Shown here: in pieces, positions 32,772-44,312 of the stretch | Layout: each line of letters begins with the position of its first letter | Numbering within the stretch: position 1 is the stretch's first letter | Source of the DNA: Novosphingobium sp. 9 | Lineage (GTDB): Bacteria; Pseudomonadota; Alphaproteobacteria; Sphingomonadales; Sphingomonadaceae | Direction of reading: 5' to 3' | DNA length: 64,000 nt | Assembly (NCBI RefSeq): GCF_025340265.1 | Contig: NZ_CP022707.1 | Coordinates: forward strand, 2,356,501 to 2,420,500 | The notes under the pieces: generated by a model | Seen by the model: only the letters and a program-made list of their open reading frames with translations | Told to the model about the DNA's origin: nothing | The model's database searches: none | Position numbers and translations under genes: made by a program

Positions 32772-33344
32772 ATGGACAACACTGAAACCGTAATGCGCAA
32801 TCGCGCCAAGGCGGTAAGGCTGATCGGAATAGCCAACGAATTGCTTGCGCTCGCCCGTGATCTGGAAATCGGCCAGACCGAACCTGTGATGCTCGCCGCC
32901 GCAACGCCGCCTCTCTTGCGGAGTGGAACACCTGCGAAAACCGAGGCAGGGCAGGACCACCCGATCTGGGTCGAACTGGCACGGCAGACTTATGACGACC
33001 GGCGCCGTCGAACCAAGATCTTCCAGTCGGAAAGCCTGTTTGGCGAACCGGCCTGGGATATCCTGCTGGACCTGTTTATCGCGATCAAGGAACGCCGCCG
33101 CGTCTCGGTGACAAGCGCCTGTATCGGCTCGGCTGTCCCGTCCACGACCGCACTGCGCTGGATCACCATACTCGAAAAGCAGGGCTTTCTGGTTCGCGAG
33201 GCCGATCCGGGCGATGCCCGCAGGGTCTATGTGAAGTTGAGCGCAAAGGGCTATGCGGCGATGCTGGAATACTTCAGCGCAGCCTCACGCTCGGTCGTGC
33301 TGCTCGACGGCGCCAAACAGAGCGCGGTTGCAGGCGGTCGCTGA
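32772..33344 (+). CDS. MarR-like winged-helix regulator
   Basis: A 190-residue protein. The C-terminal half is a winged helix: WDILLDLFIAIKERRRVSV, IGSAVPSTTALRWITILE (recognition region) and the wing LVREADPGDARRVYVKLS, which matches the D(x)R signature of MarR proteins. The N-terminal half (residues 1-85) is predicted helical and may dimerise. The start has a weak GGGG upstream. No obvious target operon; it is followed at once by the palindromic element. Ligand unknown. Confidence 0.75.
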   Translation: MDNTETVMRNRAKAVRLIGIANELLALARDLEIGQTEPVMLAAATPPLLRSGTPAKTEAGQDHPIWVELARQTYDDRRRRTKIFQSESLFGEPAWDILLDLFIAIKERRRVSVTSACIGSAVPSTTALRWITILEKQGFLVREADPGDARRVYVKLSAKGYAAMLEYFSAASRSVVLLDGAKQSAVAGGR

Positions 33345-33367
33345 GAACAGCGCACGGCGCAGAGCCC

Positions 33368-33498
33368 GTTTGAAAATTCGGCACAGCCGAATTTGGCGGC
33401 ACCGGCCCTCTCTCCTACCCTACCACCCAACGGTAGTATCCTGCGGGGGGAGAGGGTCGGTGCCGAACCCAAAATGCCGCCGCAGGCATTTTTCAAAC
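33368..33498. repeat. Cloverleaf-like palindromic element (MITE/REPIN-like)
   Basis: The outer arms GTTTGAAAA (33368-33376) and TTTTTCAAAC (33489-33498) are complementary. Inside are two side hairpins, AAATTCGGC-aca-GCCGAATTT (33374-33394) and AAATGCC-gccgca-GGCATTT (33472-33491). A long inner stem pairs GGCACCGGCCCTCTC (from 33398) with GAGAGGGTCGGTGCC (to 33464), capped by CTACC/GGTAG. The left part recurs at 29315-29370. It encodes nothing. The symmetry suggests a non-autonomous mobile or structured repeat. Confidence 0.8.
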
Positions 33499-33557
33499 AG
33501 ACTTTCAGAACCGCGCGGACACCCTGAACTCCTCCGCACAGGGCGTCTTGCGCGTTT

Positions 33558-33598
33558 GTATCCGGGTAGCGCCGCTTCTGGGGGCGCTACCCGGATAC
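33558..33598. terminator. Perfect 16-bp hairpin downstream of enolase
   Basis: GTATCCGGGTAGCGCC and GGCGCTACCCGGATAC are exact inverted repeats separated by nine bases, ending ten bases beyond the enolase stop. The stem is long and GC-rich, but no U-tract follows on the enolase strand. It probably ends or protects the eno transcript. Confidence 0.6.
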
Positions 33599-33607
33599 AT
33601 TCTATCC

Positions 33608-36055
<2,448 letters not shown>

Positions 36056-36059
<4 letters not shown>

Positions 36060-36403
36060 GCAGTCTCCGTCGCCAGTTCCTGCAGGACAAGGCCGAGCGA
36101 GACCGCGCCCGCGCCGCCTTCGATACGCGCGTTGCCGATCTGCGCGCGGACTACGAACAGCGCGGGATCGCCGGGCGCATCCTCGATGAAGTGGCCGAGC
36201 CTGCTGCCGACCTGTTCGACGAGGCGGTGGAACTCGCCGCGCGTCATCCCGGCGCAATTGCCGGAACCTTGGGGCTGATTGTGGTTTGGTTCCTGCGAAG
36301 CCCGTTGCTCACGCTAATGAGCCATATTCCTGGCCTTGGCGGTGTGGCGCAATGGTACGAAGACAGACAGAACGAGAAGGAGGCCCCCGATGAAGAAGCC
36401 TGA
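36056..36403 (+). CDS. Small membrane-associated hypothetical protein
   Basis: A 115-residue protein: a charged helical N-terminus (FLQDKAERDRARAAFDTRVA), a central region, one hydrophobic segment (AIAGTLGLIVVWFLRSPLL) and an acidic tail. It occupies the place of YqjK-like proteins in such cassettes but I cannot make a firm family match. Start overlaps the previous stop (ATGA) and its own end overlaps the next gene by 14 bases, so it is part of a tightly coupled operon. Confidence 0.65.
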
Positions 36404-36995
36404 CCTGAACACACCCGTCCTTAGCGAAGCGACCCGCACGCCGACCACCGGCGTCGTGTCCTCGATCCACGGCAATCCGATCGAGACGGTGAAGCCCGAA
36501 GCGCGCCCGTCCGAAAAGGTGGTCGCGTTCGTGAAGGATCACCCGGTTGCACTGGTGGCAGGCGGCATCGCGGTCGGCGTGCTGGCCACGGCCCTGATGC
36601 CGCGCGGCCTGCGCAAGCGTGTCGCCTCGAAGGCTTTCAGTGCCGCCAAGGCCGCAGGCGCCGCCGCCCTGACCTTCGGCCACGATGCCGAAGAGCGCGC
36701 CGAGGATTTCGGCAAGACGTTCAGCGCCCATGCCTCGCGCCGTGCCCGCAAGCTGATCGATGACTCCGAAGACTTCCGCGAGGCCGCACGCGAACATGCC
36801 GAGGAATACGGCAGCAAGGCCGCCCAGCGCGTCGGCAAGTTCGGCACCGCCCTGCTCGCTTCCGCCAAATCGTTTTCCAAGACTACCGCGCATCGCGCCC
36901 ATGACCTCGCCGATAGCCTTGCCGACGATGCTGCCGAACGCGGTGCGGAGGCGATGAAGCGCGCCCGCGCCGTGCGCAAGGCCATGAGCGACTGA
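36390..36995 (+). CDS. Hypothetical protein with one membrane segment and long helical tail
   Basis: A 201-residue protein starting MKKPDLNTPVLSEA. A hydrophobic segment (HPVALVAGGIAVGVLATALM) spans about residues 50-70, followed by a long alanine-rich, charged helical region ending RARAVRKAMSD. The architecture resembles the reversed arrangement of the first gene in the cassette: short N-terminal part, membrane helix, then a cytoplasmic or periplasmic helical rod. No enzymatic motif. Overlaps the previous gene by 14 bases. Confidence 0.65.
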   Translation: MKKPDLNTPVLSEATRTPTTGVVSSIHGNPIETVKPEARPSEKVVAFVKDHPVALVAGGIAVGVLATALMPRGLRKRVASKAFSAAKAAGAAALTFGHDAEERAEDFGKTFSAHASRRARKLIDDSEDFREAAREHAEEYGSKAAQRVGKFGTALLASAKSFSKTTAHRAHDLADSLADDAAERGAEAMKRARAVRKAMSD

Positions 36996-37136
36996 CTTAC
37001 CGACTGCTCACCGCCTATTCGATTGCATCACGCGCAATTGGATAGGCGGTCAATTCCCGCAATGTGGTCTTGCCGGGTCGAAATGCAAACCATATAGGGG
37101 CCGCAATCTCCCACAGAAGGAAAGCGGCCAACTTCC

Positions 37137-37370
37137 ATGCAGCAGCAGCAGAAACTTCACCTCGTGATGGGCGGCCGGGTCAAGGACCCCCGCGGCCTCG
37201 ATTTCGTCGACCTGAACGCCCTGCACGTCGTTGGCGTGTTCCCGGACCTCGCGGCGGCCACCGAAGCCTGGCGCGCGAATGCCCAGCGCACGGTTGACGA
37301 TGCCGAAATGAAGTACGTCGTCGTGCCGCTGCACAAGCTGCTCGAAAAGCCCGAGACAGCCGAAGCCTGA
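37137..37370 (+). CDS. DUF4170-domain protein
   Basis: A 77-residue protein containing LHLVMGGRVKDPRGLDFVD, HVVGVFPDLAAATEAWRA and MKYVVVPLHKLLEKP, which matches the small DUF4170 family of alphaproteobacteria (no known function). The pattern 'GVFPDYAAAxxAWR' recalls SPOR-like or inhibitor-like small folds. Followed by a strong terminator shared with greA. Confidence 0.85.
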   Translation: MQQQQKLHLVMGGRVKDPRGLDFVDLNALHVVGVFPDLAAATEAWRANAQRTVDDAEMKYVVVPLHKLLEKPETAEA

Positions 37371-37384
37371 TCGCTTCGACATCC

Positions 37385-37424
37385 CAACAAAAAAGGCCGG
37401 CGTTTCCGCCGGCCTTTTTTGTTG
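37385..37424. terminator. Bidirectional rho-independent terminator
   Basis: An 18-bp perfect stem (CAACAAAAAAGGCCGGCG) with a TTTC loop. The GC core is flanked by an A-run on one side and a T-run on the other, so it works for both converging genes (DUF4170 protein and greA). Confidence 0.92.
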
Positions 37425-37447
37425 CCTGAGGCTTCGAGAGATCGAAC

Positions 37448-37924
37448 TCAGATGAATTCGATCTTCTGCACCTGATAGAACTTGTCGCCCGCAGGAACGG
37501 TCACTTCGACCTCGTCCTCGGCCCGGCGACCGATCAGCGCCTTGCCCAGCGGCGAGTTGTAGCTGATGCGTCCGACCTTCGCGTCCGCCTCATACGGGCC
37601 TACGATCTGGTACTTCACCGGGTGATCGTCATCATCCAGCAGCGTCACAGTGGCGCCGAAGATGATCTTGTCGCCCGTCAGCATCGCCGGATCGACGATC
37701 TGTGCGCGGCTCAGCTTGTCTTCCAGATCGGCGAGAGTCGCCTCGATCTGGCCCTGACGCTCCTTGGCGGCGTGGTATTCCGCGTTTTCCGAAAGGTCAC
37801 CGTGCGCGCGCGCTTCCTCGATCGCGTCCACGACACGGGGGCGCTCTTCGCGCAGCGCCTTGATCTCGGCGGCAAGCTTTTCATAGCCTTCCGCCAGCAT
37901 CGGCAGCTTTTCGACACTTGCCAT
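37448..37924 (-). CDS. greA: Transcription elongation factor GreA
   Basis: A 158-residue factor that binds RNA polymerase and stimulates cleavage of backtracked RNA. The N-terminal coiled coil has the acidic tip region [18 protein letters not shown]; the C-terminal FKBP-like domain has [28 protein letters not shown] (seen in pieces). The start [10 protein letters not shown] fits the family length; the frame is open further upstream without support. Lies downstream of carB on the same strand, 116 bases away. Confidence 0.96.
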   Translation of the reverse strand: MASVEKLPMLAEGYEKLAAEIKALREERPRVVDAIEEARAHGDLSENAEYHAAKERQGQIEATLADLEDKLSRAQIVDPAMLTGDKIIFGATVTLLDDDDHPVKYQIVGPYEADAKVGRISYNSPLGKALIGRRAEDEVEVTVPAGDKFYQVQKIEFI

Positions 37925-38040
37925 TCTACAATCTTCCTCCTGTTGCCTCCCCACCTTCAAGGCTGCGACGACTGCCCGCTCCGGCCCCGTCAATCAGGGG
38001 CCGGGCCGATCTGCAGCGATGTGGGGAAGCAAGATCGATT

Positions 38041-41000
38041 TCAGCTATAATAATCCTGCAACGAGCGCACTTCAAGTTGGCTCCCGCGCATTGCAGAAAT
38101 CGCCTGTGCAGCAGCGTGGCTGGCAGCGGCGGTGGTGAAGTACGGCACCTTGCCGGTCAGCGCCGAACCACGGATCGACTGCGAGTCCTTCAGGCTCTGC
38201 CAGCCTTCGGTGGTGTTGAAGATCAGCGCGATATCGCCATCGACGATGCGGTCGACGATATGCGGGCGACCTTCGGCCACCTTGTTCACCAGTTCCACCG
38301 GAAGCCCGGCGTCGGCGAGGTAGCGCTGCGTGCCCGAGGTGGCGATGATCTTGAAGCCATTGGCCACCAGTTCCTTCGCCGCTTCGAGGATCAGCGCCTT
38401 GTCGCCGTCCTTCACCGAGACGAAGACGTTGCCGCTTTCGGGCAGACGCATACCTGCACCAAGCTGCGCCTTGAGGAACGCGGTCGCGAAATCGCGATCG
38501 ATTCCCATGACTTCGCCGGTGGACTTCATCTCCGGGCTGAGCACCGGATCGACGCCCTGGAAGCGCGCCCAGGGGAACACCGCTTCCTTGACCGCGACAT
38601 AATCGAGATCGCGCTTGAACGCCGGGAAGTCGGCCAGCTTCTCGCCCGCCATGACGCGCGCGGCAATTGCGGCAACCGGCTGGCCGAGCGCCTTGGCGAC
38701 GAACGGCACGGTACGCGAGGCGCGCGGGTTCACCTCGATGAGGTAGACCTCGCCGTCCTTTACCGCGAACTGGATGTTCATCAGGCCGCGCACGCCAAGG
38801 CCGAAGGCCAGAGCCTCGGCCTGACGCTCCATCTCGGCGACGATCTCGGCAGGCAGGCTGTAGGGCGGCAGCGAACAGGCGCTGTCGCCCGAGTGAATGC
38901 CCGCTTCCTCGATGTGCTGCATGACGCCTGCGACCACGACCTGATCGCCATCGCACAGCGCATCGACGTCGCATTCCACGGCATCGCGCAGGTACTGGTC
39001 GATCAGCACCGGCGAATCGCCCGAAACCTTCACCGCGGTGGCGATGTAGTTGTCGAGCTGCTGCTCGCTGTCGACGATCTCCATCGCGCGGCCACCCAGC
39101 ACGTAGCTGGGGCGCATCAGCACCGGATAGCCGATGCGGTTGGCGACCGCGACGGCCTCGTCGCGGCTGCGCGCGATGCCGTTGGCAGGCTGGCGCAGGC
39201 CCAGCTTCTCGACCAGCGCGGCAAAGCGCTCACGGTCTTCGGCAAGGTCGATGGCGTCGGGCGAGGTGCCCAGGATCGGGATGCCGTTGTCTTCCAGCGC
39301 CTGCGCGAGCTTCAGCGGCGTCTGGCCGCCGAACTGCACGATCACGCCCACGAGCGTACCGTTCTGCTGCTCGACACGCAGGATTTCCAGCACGTCCTCG
39401 GCGGTCAGCGGCTCGAAGTAGAGACGGTCAGACGTGTCGTAGTCGGTCGAGACGGTCTCGGGGTTGCAGTTGACCATGATCGTCTCGAACCCGGCCTTCG
39501 ACAGCGCGAAGCAGGCGTGGACGCAGCAATAGTCGAACTCGATGCCCTGCCCGATGCGGTTCGGACCGCCGCCGAGAATCACGACCTTCTTCCGGTCGGA
39601 CGGCATCGCCTCGTTCTCGGGCTCACCGAAGAACGGGACTTCGTAGGTCGAATACATGTAGGGCGTCACCGCCTCGAACTCGGCGGCGCAGCTGTCGATG
39701 CGCTTGAACACCGGGAGCACGCCCAGCTTCTCGCGCAGCTTGCGCACTTCGTCCTCGCTGGTGGCCCCGGCCATGGCGCGCAGCGCATCGTGCAGCAGGC
39801 CCGAACGCTTGGCCTGGGTCTCGCCCAGACCGCCCGCGACGCCCACCGAGCGCACGGCCAGCGTGGCAAGGCGCTTGTCCGAGAAGCCCATGGCCTTCAG
39901 CTTGCGAAGACCCTGCGCATCGACCGGCAGGCCGTGCTTCATGATCTCGGCCTCGGCAGCGATGATCTCTTCGATGTGGCGCAGGAACCACTTGTCGTAG
40001 TGGGCGATGGCGTGGATCTCATCCACGCTGAAGCCTTCGCGGAAGGCCTGTGCGGCCACCAGCAGACGGTCCGGCGTCGCCTTCGACAGCGCCGCCACGA
40101 TCACGTCGCGCCCGGCGCCTTCCAGTTCGACCACGCGGTTGAAGCCGTCGAGCCCGGTCTCCAGACCGCGCAGCGCCTTCTGCATCGATTCCTTGATGTT
40201 GCGCCCGATCGCCATGACCTCGCCGACCGACTTCATCGCGGTGGACAGCTGGGTATCGGCGCCCTTGAACTTCTCGAAGGCGAAGCGTGGGATCTTGGTG
40301 ACGACATAGTCGATGGTCGGCTCGAACGCGGCAGGCGTCGCGCCGGTGATCTCGTTGGTGATCTCGTCGAGCGTGTAGCCGACCGCCAGCTTGGCGGCGA
40401 CGCGCGCGATCGGGAAGCCGGTGGCCTTCGACGCCAGCGCCGACGACCGCGAGACGCGCGGGTTCATCTCGATGACGATCAGGCGACCGTCCTTGGGATT
40501 GACCGCGAACTGTACGTTCGAACCGCCGGTCTCAACGCCGATCTCGCGCAGCACCTCGATCGAGGCGTTGCGCATGATCTGGTATTCCTTGTCGGTCAGC
40601 GTCAGCGCCGGGGCGACGGTGATCGAGTCACCGGTATGGACGCCCATCGGATCGACGTTCTCGATCGAGCAGATGATGATGCAGTTGTCGTGCTTGTCGC
40701 GCACGACCTCCATCTCGTACTCCTTCCAGCCGAGCAGCGATTCCTCGATCAGCACTTCGGTGGTGGGCGAGGCATCTAGCCCTGAGCGCACGATCGCCTC
40801 GAACTCGGCCTTGTTGTAGGCGATGCCGCCGCCGGTGCCGCCCATGGTGAAGCTGGGACGGATGATCGAGGGCAGACCCGTGGTTTCGAGGATCGCGAAA
40901 GCCTCGTCCAGTGTATGCGCCACGCCCGAGCGCGCCGAATTGAGGCCGATCTTGTCCATCGCATCGCGGAAGCGCTGACGGTCCTCGGCCTTGTCGATGG

Positions 41001-41364
41001 CATCGGCATCGGCGCCGATCATCTGGACTCCGAACTTTTCCAGCGTGCCGTCGTTGAACAGCGCCAGCGCACAGTTGAGCGCGGTCTGCCCGCCCATCGT
41101 CGGCAGCACCGCATCGGGGCGCTCCTTCTCGATGATCTTGGCGACGACTTCGGGGGTGATCGGCTCGACATAGGTCGCATCGGCCATGTCCGGGTCGGTC
41201 ATGATCGTGGCGGGGTTCGAGTTCACCAGGATGACGCGATAGCCGTCTTCCTTCAGCGCCTTAATCGCCTGCGTGCCCGAATAGTCGAACTCGCACGCCT
41301 GGCCGATGATGATGGGCCCCGCGCCAATGACGAGGATCGAGGAAATGTCAGTGCGTTTGGGCAT
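38041..41364 (-). CDS. carB: Carbamoyl phosphate synthase, large subunit
   Basis: The 1107-residue synthetase makes carbamoyl phosphate from bicarbonate, ATP and ammonia for arginine and pyrimidine synthesis. The two homologous ATP-grasp halves are visible: [20 protein letters not shown] and [15 protein letters not shown] in the first, [20 protein letters not shown] in the second, with [20 protein letters not shown] and [18 protein letters not shown] as the paired metal-binding motifs. The C-terminal MGS-like allosteric domain covers the last 140 residues. Its ATG overlaps the stop of the small upstream gene by one base (TAATG). Confidence 0.98.
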   Translation of the reverse strand: MPKRTDISSILVIGAGPIIIGQACEFDYSGTQAIKALKEDGYRVILVNSNPATIMTDPDMADATYVEPITPEVVAKIIEKERPDAVLPTMGGQTALNCALALFNDGTLEKFGVQMIGADADAIDKAEDRQRFRDAMDKIGLNSARSGVAHTLDEAFAILETTGLPSIIRPSFTMGGTGGGIAYNKAEFEAIVRSGLDASPTTEVLIEESLLGWKEYEMEVVRDKHDNCIIICSIENVDPMGVHTGDSITVAPALTLTDKEYQIMRNASIEVLREIGVETGGSNVQFAVNPKDGRLIVIEMNPRVSRSSALASKATGFPIARVAAKLAVGYTLDEITNEITGATPAAFEPTIDYVVTKIPRFAFEKFKGADTQLSTAMKSVGEVMAIGRNIKESMQKALRGLETGLDGFNRVVELEGAGRDVIVAALSKATPDRLLVAAQAFREGFSVDEIHAIAHYDKWFLRHIEEIIAAEAEIMKHGLPVDAQGLRKLKAMGFSDKRLATLAVRSVGVAGGLGETQAKRSGLLHDALRAMAGATSEDEVRKLREKLGVLPVFKRIDSCAAEFEAVTPYMYSTYEVPFFGEPENEAMPSDRKKVVILGGGPNRIGQGIEFDYCCVHACFALSKAGFETIMVNCNPETVSTDYDTSDRLYFEPLTAEDVLEILRVEQQNGTLVGVIVQFGGQTPLKLAQALEDNGIPILGTSPDAIDLAEDRERFAALVEKLGLRQPANGIARSRDEAVAVANRIGYPVLMRPSYVLGGRAMEIVDSEQQLDNYIATAVKVSGDSPVLIDQYLRDAVECDVDALCDGDQVVVAGVMQHIEEAGIHSGDSACSLPPYSLPAEIVAEMERQAEALAFGLGVRGLMNIQFAVKDGEVYLIEVNPRASRTVPFVAKALGQPVAAIAARVMAGEKLADFPAFKRDLDYVAVKEAVFPWARFQGVDPVLSPEMKSTGEVMGIDRDFATAFLKAQLGAGMRLPESGNVFVSVKDGDKALILEAAKELVANGFKIIATSGTQRYLADAGLPVELVNKVAEGRPHIVDRIVDGDIALIFNTTEGWQSLKDSQSIRGSALTGKVPYFTTAAASHAAAQAISAMRGSQLEVRSLQDYYS

Positions 41365-41945
41365 TACTGGCCTTCTTCCGAGTATGCTTCGTTTCCGATG
41401 AAGCCGAACTTCACCTCCCGCTCCAGAGCGCCAGCGTATTGCATGGCAAGGAGAAGGCATGAATATTTCTTAGTGAAAGCCTTCATATTCAGGGCTTCCT
41501 CAGGATTGGGTTGAAACGCGATATCGTTTCCGGACGTCGTCAAAGCCTTGCCCGGAACCAACTTGCAGTGCTTCTCCAAAGCTTGCGCATAGAGGCTCGT
41601 ACTGTCGAAGTTCTGCCGCTCCGGAAAATCAGCGAGGAGACCTTCTTTTTCCAGCTGCGACCTTGCCATCGCCAGCACTTGGGGTCGCGCAAGCTCATTG
41701 GTATAATCGAGATAGGCACGTTGCATCGCACCATTAGAAAAAGTCAGTATTTCATAACCGACTGCCTTTTGAATGCACGCGAACTGATCGTTCGTTGCTT
41801 TCGCCTTCGGGCCTATGACGATCTCAATGCTCTGAAGATCAGGCTCGTATCTAACCGTAAAACCAGCCCGATCGAGGCCGCATTCCGCCAAATGCTGCTC
41901 GATGACCTGTTCGGTCGACGGAACTGGATTTACGGGAGCCGCCAT
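41364..41945 (-). CDS. Unknown protein encoded between carA and carB
   Basis: A 193-residue protein I do not recognise. It starts [20 protein letters not shown], with no signal peptide or membrane helix. It is mixed alpha/beta in feel, with five cysteines (AECGLD, FACIQ, HCKL, YSCLLL region). The DNA is visibly more AT-rich than carA and carB. It overlaps carA by one base (TGATG) and carB by one base (TAATG), so all three should be translated from one mRNA in coupled fashion. The frame is intact with no homopolymer doubt. It could be a lineage-specific insertion carried in the operon or a Car-associated factor; neither is shown by sequence. Confidence 0.8.
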   Translation of the reverse strand: MAAPVNPVPSTEQVIEQHLAECGLDRAGFTVRYEPDLQSIEIVIGPKAKATNDQFACIQKAVGYEILTFSNGAMQRAYLDYTNELARPQVLAMARSQLEKEGLLADFPERQNFDSTSLYAQALEKHCKLVPGKALTTSGNDIAFQPNPEEALNMKAFTKKYSCLLLAMQYAGALEREVKFGFIGNEAYSEEGQ

Positions 41946-43126
41946 CAGCCCAGCATCCCCACGAACTTCTCGAACAGGTAGAAGCTGTCCTGCGGGCCGG
42001 GCGAGGCTTCGGGGTGGTACTGCACGCCGAAAGCCTTCTTGCCCTTGATCGCAATGCCGCAGTTCGAGCCGTCGAACAGCGAGACGTGGGTCTCCTCGAC
42101 ATTCTCGGGCAGCGTCTGGTTGTCGACCGCGAAACCGTGGTTCATCGAGGTGATCTCGACCACGCCATCGGCATGGCGTTTGACCGGATGGTTCGCGCCG
42201 CGGTGGCCCTGATGCATCTTGGAAGTCTTGGCGCCAGCGGCAAGGCCGAGCATCTGGTGGCCAAGGCAGATGCCGAACACCGGAATGTCGCGCTCCAGCA
42301 GGCTCTGGATCACGGGGACGGCGTAGACGCCGGTCGCCGCCGGATCGCCGGGGCCGTTCGAGAGGAAAACACCGGCAGGCTCCAGCGCCAGAACCTGATC
42401 GAGCGTGGTCTCGGCAGGCACCACGGTAACGCGCGCACCGGCCTTCACCAGATTGCGGAAGATGTTGTCCTTGGCCCCATAGTCGATCGCGACGACATGC
42501 GGGCGGGTCTCGCCCTCACCTGCGCCGAAGCCTTCGCCCCCAAAGCCCTGACCAAGCGTCCAGGTCGAGCCTTCCCAGCCCTCCTGAATCTCGCGGCTGA
42601 CGATCTTGGCAAGGTCCATGCCTTCCAGACCCGGCCAGCTCTGTGCCTTCTCCAGCAGGGCGGGAATGTCGAAAGTGCCGTCCGGGCTATGTGCGATCAC
42701 TGCGTTGGGTGCGCCCGACAGGCGGATGCGGCGGGTCAGCGCGCGGGTATCGACGCCCGAGATCCCGACCTTGCCCTTGGCGGCCAGCCATTCGCCATAT
42801 TCGCCGCGCGAACGGAAGTTGGAAGGCAGCGTCACGTCTTCGCGCACGATGCAGCCCACCGCGCCGTCGACCTGCGATTCGAGATCCTCGTCGTTGACGC
42901 CGACATTGCCGACATGCGGGAACGTGAAGGTCACGATCTGGCCCGCATAGGACGGATCGGTCATCACTTCCTGATAGCCGGTCATCGAGGTGTTGAAGCA
43001 GACTTCGCCCACCGCTGCGGTCACTGCGCCGAAACCGCGCCCCCAGATGACATGCCCATCGGCAAGGACGAGAACGCCGGTGGCGCCATCGGGTTTGGGG
43101 GCGTGCGAAGATGCGGCGTCGGCCAT
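41945..43126 (-). CDS. carA: Carbamoyl phosphate synthase, small (glutaminase) subunit
   Basis: A 393-residue subunit that hydrolyses glutamine and channels ammonia to CarB. The N-terminal CPSase domain has FNTSMTGYQEVMTDPSYAGQ. The C-terminal class I amidotransferase domain has the nucleophile Cys in FGICLGHQMLGLA and the His-Glu pair in VQYHPEASPGPQD. First gene of the car operon, divergent from the GatB/YqeY gene with about 170 bases between. Confidence 0.98.
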   Translation of the reverse strand: MADAASSHAPKPDGATGVLVLADGHVIWGRGFGAVTAAVGEVCFNTSMTGYQEVMTDPSYAGQIVTFTFPHVGNVGVNDEDLESQVDGAVGCIVREDVTLPSNFRSRGEYGEWLAAKGKVGISGVDTRALTRRIRLSGAPNAVIAHSPDGTFDIPALLEKAQSWPGLEGMDLAKIVSREIQEGWEGSTWTLGQGFGGEGFGAGEGETRPHVVAIDYGAKDNIFRNLVKAGARVTVVPAETTLDQVLALEPAGVFLSNGPGDPAATGVYAVPVIQSLLERDIPVFGICLGHQMLGLAAGAKTSKMHQGHRGANHPVKRHADGVVEITSMNHGFAVDNQTLPENVEETHVSLFDGSNCGIAIKGKKAFGVQYHPEASPGPQDSFYLFEKFVGMLG

Positions 43127-43300
43127 TAGTAGGGTCGCTCCGTTGACGGCATTCAGGATATGTGTGCTAAGGCTCAGCCGCTAGAGACGAGCGCCGGGTG
43201 CGTCAAGCGCGCAAAGCCACAAATTGCCGCAAGCATGACCGCATCCGCACTATCTCGTTCATTCCCGCCATCCGGCACGCAACAGGAAGCATTCAGACCC

Positions 43301-43753
43301 ATGATCCGCGATTCGCTCAAGGCCGCGCAGATTTCCGCCATGAAGGGCGGAGACAAGGCCCGCCTCGCCGCCGTCCGCCTCATCCTCGCCAAGGTCAAGG
43401 ACCGCGATATCGAACTGCGCACCGCCGAGACCGCGCCCGATGACGATGCGATGGTGATCGAGGTTCTCCAGAAGATGGTGAAGCAGCGCCGCGAATCGAT
43501 CCAGCTGTTCGAAGAAGGCGGTCGCCCGGAAAAGGCCGCCGAGGAAAAGGCCGAGCTGGAGGTGATCGAGACCTTCCTCCCCGCCCAGCTTACCGAGGAA
43601 GAAACCAAGGCGGTGATCGAGGCGCTCAAGGCCGAGACCGGCGCCACCGGCATGAAGGACATGGGCAAGGTCATGGGCCTGCTCAAGGAACGCCACGGCG
43701 CCGAGATCGACACCGGCAAGGCCAGCGCCTGGGTGAAAGCCGCGCTGGGCTGA
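43301..43753 (+). CDS. GatB/YqeY-domain protein
   Basis: A 150-residue protein of the YqeY family, homologous to the tail of GatB of the tRNA-dependent amidotransferase. The helical bundle begins MIRDSLKAAQISAMKGGDKA and has VEVLQKMVKQRRESIQLFEEGGR-type sequence and ETFLPAQLTEEE. YqeY genes usually precede dnaG-rpoD, as here. Function unclear; tRNA binding has been suggested for the domain. The start is set by similarity; a longer open frame upstream is ignored. Confidence 0.9.
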   Translation: MIRDSLKAAQISAMKGGDKARLAAVRLILAKVKDRDIELRTAETAPDDDAMVIEVLQKMVKQRRESIQLFEEGGRPEKAAEEKAELEVIETFLPAQLTEEETKAVIEALKAETGATGMKDMGKVMGLLKERHGAEIDTGKASAWVKAALG

Positions 43754-43762
43754 GGTTCGTGC

Positions 43763-43792
43763 GCAGCCCCCGGTCGAGAGGCCGGGGACTGC
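43763..43792 (+). terminator. Hairpin after the GatB/YqeY gene
   Basis: GCAG-c-CCCCGG and CCGGGG-a-CTGC pair across an eight-base loop, ten bases after the stop codon. No U-run follows. It adjoins the REP-like cluster and may belong to it. Confidence 0.5.
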
Positions 43793-43968
43793 GTGTCTCG
43801 ACTGCGCTCGACACGAACGGAGGTGAGTGTGGATTCACAGCGGTTCAGGTTCATTTCTCCCGTTCGTGTCGAGCGCAGTCGAGCACACATGCCGACATGA
43901 GCATCAGCCCCCTCTCCCCACTCCGTTCGTGTCGAGCGAAGGCCGCAGGCCGAAGTCGAGACACGCGC
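43793..43968. repeat. Cluster of three REP-like palindromes
   Basis: Three copies of a unit with core CGTTCGTGTCGAGCG and a partner CGAGACAC are packed between two genes: 43793-43820 (minus orientation), 43860-43888 and 43922-43968 (plus). The first two face each other as an inverted pair. The third has a longer loop (AAGGCCGCAGGCCGAAG). Extragenic repeats with this core are common in sphingomonad genomes, to my knowledge. Confidence 0.8.
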
Positions 43969-43982
43969 ACCATCCGCTGACG

Positions 43983-44312
43983 ATGGCCTTCTGGGCCTAT
44001 ATCCTGCGCTGTGCAGACGGTGCCTATTACACCGGCCATACCGACAACCTCGAACATCGCCTCGCCCAGCATCACCACGGGGGATACTGCGACTTCACCT
44101 CGCGCCGTCGTCCGGTAACGCTGCTATGGTGCGCTGAATTTCCCTCCCGCTACGAAGCGCTCAGCACGGAACTCAAAGTGAAGAAGTGGTCTCGGGCCAA
44201 GAAGGAAGCGCTGGCGGCAGGCGACTGGAAGCGCCTTTCGCATTTCGCCCGCGCCCCGCATGAACGCGCAGCGATCGCGCCCGATAGCGAAGGCGGGGAC
44301 GCGCCATGCTGA
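43983..44312 (+). CDS. GIY-YIG nuclease-domain protein (UPF0213-like)
   Basis: A 109-residue protein opening MAFWAYILRCADGAYYTGHT, which contains the GIY-YIG core with variant residues (AYI..YYTG). The Arg in NLEHRLAQHHHGGYCDFT and Glu in the later helix region (YEALSTELKVKKW) match the small UPF0213/YhbQ family of predicted nucleases. No DNA-binding domain is fused. It overlaps dnaG by seven bases, and follows the REP cluster. Confidence 0.88.
   Translation: MAFWAYILRCADGAYYTGHTDNLEHRLAQHHHGGYCDFTSRRRPVTLLWCAEFPSRYEALSTELKVKKWSRAKKEALAAGDWKRLSHFARAPHERAAIAPDSEGGDAPC

Noticed and set aside
32772..33344. Toxin-antitoxin or defence pair around the MarR-like gene
   Set aside because: No partner gene exists on either side; the flanks are non-coding sequence and the palindromic element.
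37918..40779. Plus-strand open frame of about 950 codons opposite carB
   Set aside because: carB is unmistakable on the other strand; the shadow is Asp/His/Arg-rich with no domain.
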